The notes below the pieces were generated by a model. The model was not told where the DNA came from, did no database searches, and was given only the letters and a program-made list of their open reading frames with translations. This document shows positions 48,614 through 64,000 of a stretch of DNA of 64,000 nt, in pieces. Positions within the stretch are counted from its first letter, which is position 1. Every line of letters starts with the position of its first letter. The DNA is from Tolypeutes matacus (Eukaryota; Chordata; Mammalia; Cingulata; Chlamyphoridae). A program made the translations under genes and the position numbers. The stretch is taken from NCBI GenBank assembly GCA_026826555.1, contig JAKSZT010054396.1, forward strand, positions 15,078,569 through 15,142,568. The letters run 5' to 3'.

Positions 48614-50096
48614 CCTCTTTTTAATTTATTGAAGTATATCATTCATACATGAACATACATAAACTGTAAGTGTTCAGTAAACATCGTGAACTTACAAAAC
48701 AAACATGCATAACGTCATACAGGGCTCCCACACATCCCACCCCCACACACACAAACACCCTGCATTGTTGAGACATGTTAACAAATCATGAAAGAGCATT
48801 GTCAAAACTATAGTCTGTATCTCCCTCCCCTATAAATTTTTAAAGGATTTATTTATTCATTTATTTACTTTTATCCATTTTTACCCCACCCCCATCCCCC
48901 ATTTTTGCTGTTTCTGTGTCCATTCACTGGGCAACTCTCTGTGTCCATTTCCTGCCCTTTTTTTTGTTGTTGTTGTTTAGTTTTAATATAGTACTTAAGA
49001 GTACTTTTTAATTATCATAGCAATAGTATGCCAAAAAAAGCCTCTAAAAATACTGGGATATTAACTCTATTATGTTGTTTAACAGTATTCTCCATGAATT
49101 GTTTACATTATTAACTGAAAGAGTGAACTCTTTTTTGTCATAGATACCACCATAGTTAGACTTAGTCTAATATTTATGTGGTTATTGAAAATGCTTGTGG
49201 TTTTCTGCTTAATTCAAAATTTTTAGTTTTTTTGCAACTAAAAGCAGTAAAGGCTAATGGTTGAAAAAATAGTGCTTATAAGAAGTTAAAGAAGTTAAAA
49301 TAGTTTTAGCTGGAGATCATTAAGGAAGAGTAATAGTTTTAGACTATTAGAAAATTAGTCTAAAGCAAAGTAAATTATTCAGAAAAACATTGCAAGCAGA
49401 ATAGAAAAAAATTCTTCTACATTTAAAATAGTTTTTGTTGCTAAATCTTGAGAGTAATTTAAATGAAAGTATAAGGGCAGAATGAAAGGTGTGCATTGGG
49501 TGAATCTCAAGTTTGTTCATTAGGTTTCTGCATGCTTAAGTTACAAGGATACTCTTTTTGTTGTTGTTAATTGTTTTATTGATTATTTTTAAAGATATGA
49601 TACATGCTTAATTGTGTAAAGCATTCATGTAATACAGCAAAGAGAAGAGAGGGAGAGAGTGGAGGAGAGAGTGAATCATTTCACTGGTCTCTGTTTATAG
49701 ATAACTTGTCTCTGTTAATAGTTTGGAGATGTCTTCAGATAACTGTCTATGAAGGGCACCTCTTGACACTTGTGAAAAAGTGAATTTTGAAAGATGGTAC
49801 TTGTGAGCCCTACCTTATTCAACAGAACAAATTTCTGGTGGATTGATGATTTAAAAAACCAGAAGAGTCTAGAGTAGGTTAATAATGCCCTTTCTTCTCA
49901 CCCTTCTCCTCCTGTCTTAACTGGGATTCGATCCTCAGAACCTCTGATGTGGGAGAGAAGCATCCTACCGTGTGTGCCCACCTTTGTTCCTGGTTTTTCG
50001 GCATGTCTCGTCTTGGCTCTCCCTTGTGTCACTCTCCTGTTATGTCATCATCTTGCTGCGTGGCTTGCGGGGGCCTGGTGGCGCACCCATGCATGG
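48614..50096 (-). repeat. LINE 3' end plus DAS SINE composite, split by a 925-bp retro-insert
   Basis: LINE 3' UTR at 48620-48835 and a DAS SINE starting at about 48840 that resumes at 49886 and ends at about 50096. The insert at 48961-49885 has poly-T at its left edge (A tail in reverse) and 'tgcccttt' on both sides. The same LINE-to-SINE joint occurs at 26.65 kb. Confidence 0.75.
48961..49885 (-). pseudogene. Retro-insert of an unknown transcript
   Basis: On the minus strand it ends 'actatattaaaactaaac' then an A-rich tail, with ATTAAA as a variant poly-A signal. It is AT-rich with no open frame, like a 3' UTR or a non-coding RNA. The source is unknown. Confidence 0.55.
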
Positions 50097-50389
50097 GCCC
50101 CTGACTTTTTTTTTTTTTAAAGATTTTTAAATTTATCCCCCACCCCCCACCCCTTGCTGCTTGTGCTCGCTGTGTCCCTTTGCTTTGTGTTTTTTTTGTT
50201 TGTTTGTTTTTTGTTTTCTGTGTCTGCTTGTCTCCTTCTGTTGCGTCATCTTGCTACACCAGCTCGTCGTGCCGCACTGGCCGGCTTGCCTCCACCAGGA
50301 GGCCCCGGGAATCGAACCTGGGGCCTGCCATATGGTAAACGGGAGCCCAACCAATTGAGCCACAGCCGCCTCCCTGCCCCTGACTTTTT
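50097..50389 (-). repeat. DAS SINE with 14-bp target-site duplication
   Basis: 'gcccctgacttttt' at 50097-50110 and 50376-50389, with a full-length GC-rich unit between. Confidence 0.9.
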
Positions 50390-51867
50390 ATAGGCTGTTT
50401 CCTCATCTGAAAAATCTAGGGCTAGTATTGGCTGCCTCATTGACCCTAATCTATAAAAGTATTTTTCATTTAGCAACTCATAATGCTCACAATATTGGGA
50501 CGCAGAATCAAGAATAAAAGAATAGGAGTTTTACCTAAAACTACAAAAAAAAGCAACATTCCTTCACCTATGTAGTTCACAAAAGGCAAATAACCCAAGA
50601 TAAGAAGCCAGCATCTTGAGTGAAACTATTTGAGCTGGAAAATTGCATTTGACTTCCTTTTTAAAGCATCTTTAACCTGTCAGAAAGGAGCTGAAATTAG
50701 GTATGATGTTTTGTTCCAAAGAGCTGATAAGATATGACCACAGATATTTGTCATCACTCTCCTGAGGAGGATCCATTTTATCACAGGGAAAATCTAAAAT
50801 GACCTTATTCTTCTGAGACCTGCACTGATAAGAAGAGTGGGAGAGAAGGGTTCTAGAGTGCCTCTGGATCCCCATCTCTCTGCTCAGATACTAAGCTCTG
50901 CTCCATCTCACAGCTACTAGGCCACATCCTGGGCCAGGGACACTGTCCTACCCTGTGAATTTCAGATCAGGGAATATATACTTGTAAAACAGAACAAGCT
51001 CTTTTGTCAAACAGTCAAATGATTCCTAAAGAATGATCCTTTACATTTGAATGTTCCCAACACAGATATTATTTCATGTAAACCTGACAGCCATCTGTGC
51101 TCAAATACCACTTGGGAAGTTTGATATATCCCCATGGGGACAAATTTCCCAGATGAAAGACCACATTAGGCTTACCCAGTTACAGAACCTAGCACACAAT
51201 GTCCCAACCCATGCTTGTTGAATGTGTGATACCTCATTTGACACAGATTTTTACAGTATACCCATGTCCTATTTTTTCCAGGACAGTCCTGATTTCATGT
51301 TATTTTAATATTTTAAGTAAAACCAAGAAGTTAATATTTAACTAAGTGGGGTTTAATTTTTAAATGATTGTATGTCTTTTCACATAAAATGAATCTGATT
51401 TATTTTTTAAATGTTAGCCATACGTACCAAATATGTACCAAAGACTTTTGATTTCTAGTCCCTTCCCTAATCTCCTCAGAACATGTTCCAATTTGACCAT
51501 TCCCTTTTTAAAGGGTGGTACCCAGAACTGAACACAATAGTCCAGTAATACCCAGCCCAGTACCAAATTTGTATTGCTTATGTGATGAAACCATCACTGG
51601 CCTGATGCCCAAACCACATGACCCATGGTCACATTGCTTGAGAAAAAGTTAAACCCTGTTGTGTACAGCTCCTTCTGTTTTATACTTTTTAGGGCAAAGT
51701 CTACATTTTGCTAATCAGCCATATCCTGGGAATTCCTTGTGGGTCACTCAGTCAATTGGATAAACCATTACACAAGATGATAGAATTTGTGTCTTCTAAC
51801 AGTCACCTCTATTTCAATTGTAATTTGCTCTACTTATATTTAGGATTTTCTGAAGACATTTTGTTGG
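50390..51867. other. Intergenic, nothing recognised
   Basis: No repeat or gene that I can support. Confidence 0.45.
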
Positions 51868-52254
51868 GTATTGAATCATGTCCCCCACAAGAGGCATGGT
51901 CAGGTTCCAATCTCTAGTTCTGTGGGTGTGAACCCATTTGTAAATAGGATAATTGAAGATGTTATTAAGATATTCCCAAACTGAATGGCTGAAGGTCCTT
52001 ACAAGCAAAGGAAATTGGACACAGAAGGAGAGGAAGCCACAGGAAGCAGCCAGAAGCTAGAAGTCTAAAGAAGATGCTGCCATGTGCATTGTCATGTGAT
52101 GGAAAAGCCAAGGAATCCCAAAGATTGCTGGCTAGCCAGAAGATACTGACTCTGGGAGGAAACAAGCCTTCTAGCCTCTGAAACTGTGAGCCAATAAATT
52201 CCTTTTACTATGTCAACCCATTGTATGGTATTTTAGCTAAGGAAACTAAGACAC
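51868..52254 (+). repeat. MLT1-like LTR (ERVL-MaLR)
   Basis: 'ttgaatcatgtcccccaca' at the left and 'gaaactgtgagccaataaat' then 'ggaaactaagacac' at the right are the MLT1 layout. About 385 bp. Confidence 0.8.
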
Positions 52255-53860
52255 TATCCAAGGTTTCTGCAGAGCAAAAGTATTGTTGGAAGATTAGTAC
52301 TACAGATTCAGTCCAAGTATATGACAAAGTATTTATCTTCCAAGAGCTCATAGTCAAGTTGGGAATACAAGTCTAACACCTAAAATATCAACCCATAAAT
52401 AAATTTAAATGCTCAGTGCTCTAGGAATAATATAGGTATTACATAACAATAAAAAGATATTCCCATTTCATCACACCACTGACATATGTTTGTTTTGCTT
52501 ATTGTCTTGTCTCTTCCCACTAGGCTGGAAGCCCATGAGAGGAGAACATTTTTTTTTGTTGTTGTTCAATGCTATTTACTCAGTGCCTAGCACATAATTA
52601 ATGCTCAGTAAATATGTTTTTGACTGAACCAATGAGAAGTCAAGGAGGGCTAGAACAAACAGGGAAAAGAGAGGTTTCATGGAGCAGTGCCCCAGCTAAG
52701 CCTTGACGTAACTACATTTTTATTCATCTTGCTTCATAGCAATCTATAGATCTTAGCAAAACAATTCTTTTCTTCTGTAATTTGAAGGAAATGTGCATCT
52801 AATTGAAATAGAAGGCAGGGGTGAAATGGTTGTTAGGACCATGTGACCTTCTTGGCTCATTTCTAAAAGAAGGGGCTTGTCTTAGAATCCATGGTTTTCA
52901 AACATTGAAAGAAAAGAACCCTATTTTCAAACAGAACTCCAACAAATGAAAGAGATAAAAAGCAGAGCTCTCCTGGTTGACTTTGAGATGGAGTGGGGCA
53001 GGGGAAGGGGAGTGCCATCCTCTTGGCCCCTTCCTCCTTGGCCTCCCCATCCCCCAAGGAAGAGCGGTGGCTTTCCAAGGGATTCTAGGAATGCAGTTTG
53101 AAAAACACTGGACTGAAGGAACTTCTGAGTTTCTCTTCTCTCAAAATTCTATTAATGGAGGCAGCTGAGGAAGGCCTGGGTCTTAAAACCTGGGCTTTTT
53201 TCTGATCTCTGCTACTTTAAACCGATGGAGTGCTAGGAGTCAGTTCCCCAAGACAGAAAAAAAATGTGTGACCTGGTCCAAAGCCAAGAACCCCTTCCAA
53301 AGGTAGACCCAGAGGACTAGAGGCCACAATTTTCTGACTGAGGAGGACCAACTGACTTCCGTGGCTTGTTTTGCTTCCCCTTCCCTCTTCCCGTTATGGC
53401 TCAGAACTTAAAAGGACCCAAGCTCACCTGGCAATTTTTCTGGGATTCAGAGATGATCATAACATGGGAGTAAATACTCAAGTCTGGAGCCAAATCAGAT
53501 GGGAGAAGAGTCTGAGTCATTTATCACCATCCTCCATCTTGTACCTCAACCACCCAAAGAGGAAGTATCCCTGCAGTTAAAGAACTCAAGGAAAACTGAA
53601 GAGAGATAAAGGGACTATTTACCAAAGATTAAGGGGACAAAGGACCCAGGGATTAGCAACTAGGCCTGAAAGCAAGGAGAGAGAGACTTCAACACCCAAT
53701 AGTTGTTGCATGTTGATCTCCACAAACAACTCCGAGAACCTTGGTAAAAATATCATTTCCATGTTACAGATGGGGAAACTAAAGGTAAGGAGAGGATAAG
53801 AGAAGAACACAGGAAGTGGAATCCCCCAGGGTGAATAAGTTAGTAAATCTGAAGGGCCCA
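52255..53860. other. Upstream of CLPX: L2 3' end and unassigned DNA
   Basis: An L2-like 3' end at about 52500-52630 ('tagcacataattaatgctc') and a weak MIR-like piece at about 53740-53790. The rest is unassigned. Short open frames are not supported. Confidence 0.5.
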
Positions 53861-53869
53861 GGGGCGGCC

Positions 53870-54449
53870 GGGTCACTTAAAGACTCCCTGGAGCTGGCCA
53901 AGCCACCGTCCTCACTTTGACCTTCCCTGCCACCAACCGACAAAAATAACCGGAAGAAACCCAATTACGACTAGTTGGGAGACTACAACTCCCAGCATGC
54001 ATCTCAGTCTCTTCCGCAAACCTTTCAACTCAAGAGTTAAAGGGCATCTGGGACAACTGCGCGTCGGGACCTGTAGTACCCCAAGGTAGGGCAAGAGGCC
54101 GCCGTAGCGTGCTCATTGGCGCCCAGGTCACCGCCCACTTCCACTTGCCTCACGTCGATGTCTCACGCACGCTCTCGCGGCGCGTGCCCACGCCCCTCCA
54201 TGGGCTGAGGACGCAGGCGTGCGCACGCTCCCCGGTCCCTGTGGGCGGGGGGTGGGGGGAGGAGGCAAGGGAGGGGGCTTAGGTGTCTACTCTAGTGAGT
54301 AGACCTCGGTGGGGCACGAGGAGCGCGACGGGCCTAGGGCCGGCAGGACAACCGGAGACCCAGCCAGCGCCACCACAAAGTAGGAGCCGGGTTGCTGAGA
54401 CTCAAAGGGCAGAAGGTGGGGGCTAAGCCCCAGCCTAGGCGCCGCGGAG
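53870..54449 (+). promoter_or_regulatory. CLPX: CpG-rich CLPX promoter
   Basis: CpG density rises sharply from about 54060. A ZNF143/SBS motif 'actacaactcccagcatgc' at 53982-54000 and a weaker one in reverse ('gggacctgtagt', about 54066-54077), a CCAAT box in reverse (ATTGG, about 54115), and an NRF1-like 'gcgtgcgcacgctc' at 54217-54230. There is no TATA box. This matches a housekeeping promoter for a nuclear-encoded mitochondrial protein. The transcription start is not determined. Confidence 0.75.

Positions 54450-64000
<9,551 letters not shown>

Overview
The window is 64 kb of a placental-mammal nuclear genome, most likely an armadillo (Xenarthra, Cingulata). It holds spliced genes with GT/AG introns, MIR/L2/MER5/MLT1 relics, and dozens of copies of the tRNA-derived DAS SINE (ends such as 'ggctcaa..ggttgag' and 'ggttcgattcccggggcctcc'), which is characteristic of armadillos. 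The species itself is inferred from these repeats.

Layout. (1) 1-10235: the 3' two-thirds of CILP on the plus strand, six coding exons at 435-9512 plus a 3' UTR. CILP is a secreted cartilage matrix protein. (2) 10236-54449: about 44 kb of intergenic DNA made almost entirely of retroelements. It includes old LINEs (13.9-17.4 kb), a HAL1-type half-LINE (18.0-20.6 kb), an unclassified 1.2 kb element (21.3-22.5 kb), a decayed class I endogenous retrovirus with scattered parts from 23.15 to 36.3 kb, a profilin-1 retrocopy with an intact reading frame (27.72-28.58 kb), a young L1 on the plus strand (28.59-33.2 kb), MaLR-type LTRs (35.3, 37.0 and 37.5 kb), a second young L1 on the minus strand (41.2-47.1 kb), a solo class I LTR (47.4 kb) and an MLT1 LTR (51.9 kb). 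(3) 53.9-54.5 kb: a CpG-rich promoter with two ZNF143-type motifs and an NRF1-like motif. (4) 54450 to the end: the first three coding exons of CLPX (mitochondrial ClpX AAA+ unfoldase) on the plus strand; the gene continues to the right. The order CILP-CLPX in the same orientation matches human 15q22.31.

The two genes are unrelated in function, extracellular matrix versus mitochondrial matrix, and nothing links them except synteny.

The most interesting signal is a recurring one. At four or five places a target-site duplication occurs three times instead of twice, so two independent retro-insertions seem to have used the same target site. The best cases are the PFN1 retrocopy beside the full-length L1 (13-bp repeat at 27705, 28578 and 33216) and a SINE pair inside the minus-strand L1, where the plus-strand L1 supplies the uninterrupted control. 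Both L1 copies also carry a 400-N gap at exactly the same element position, which is an assembly artefact or mask and not biology.
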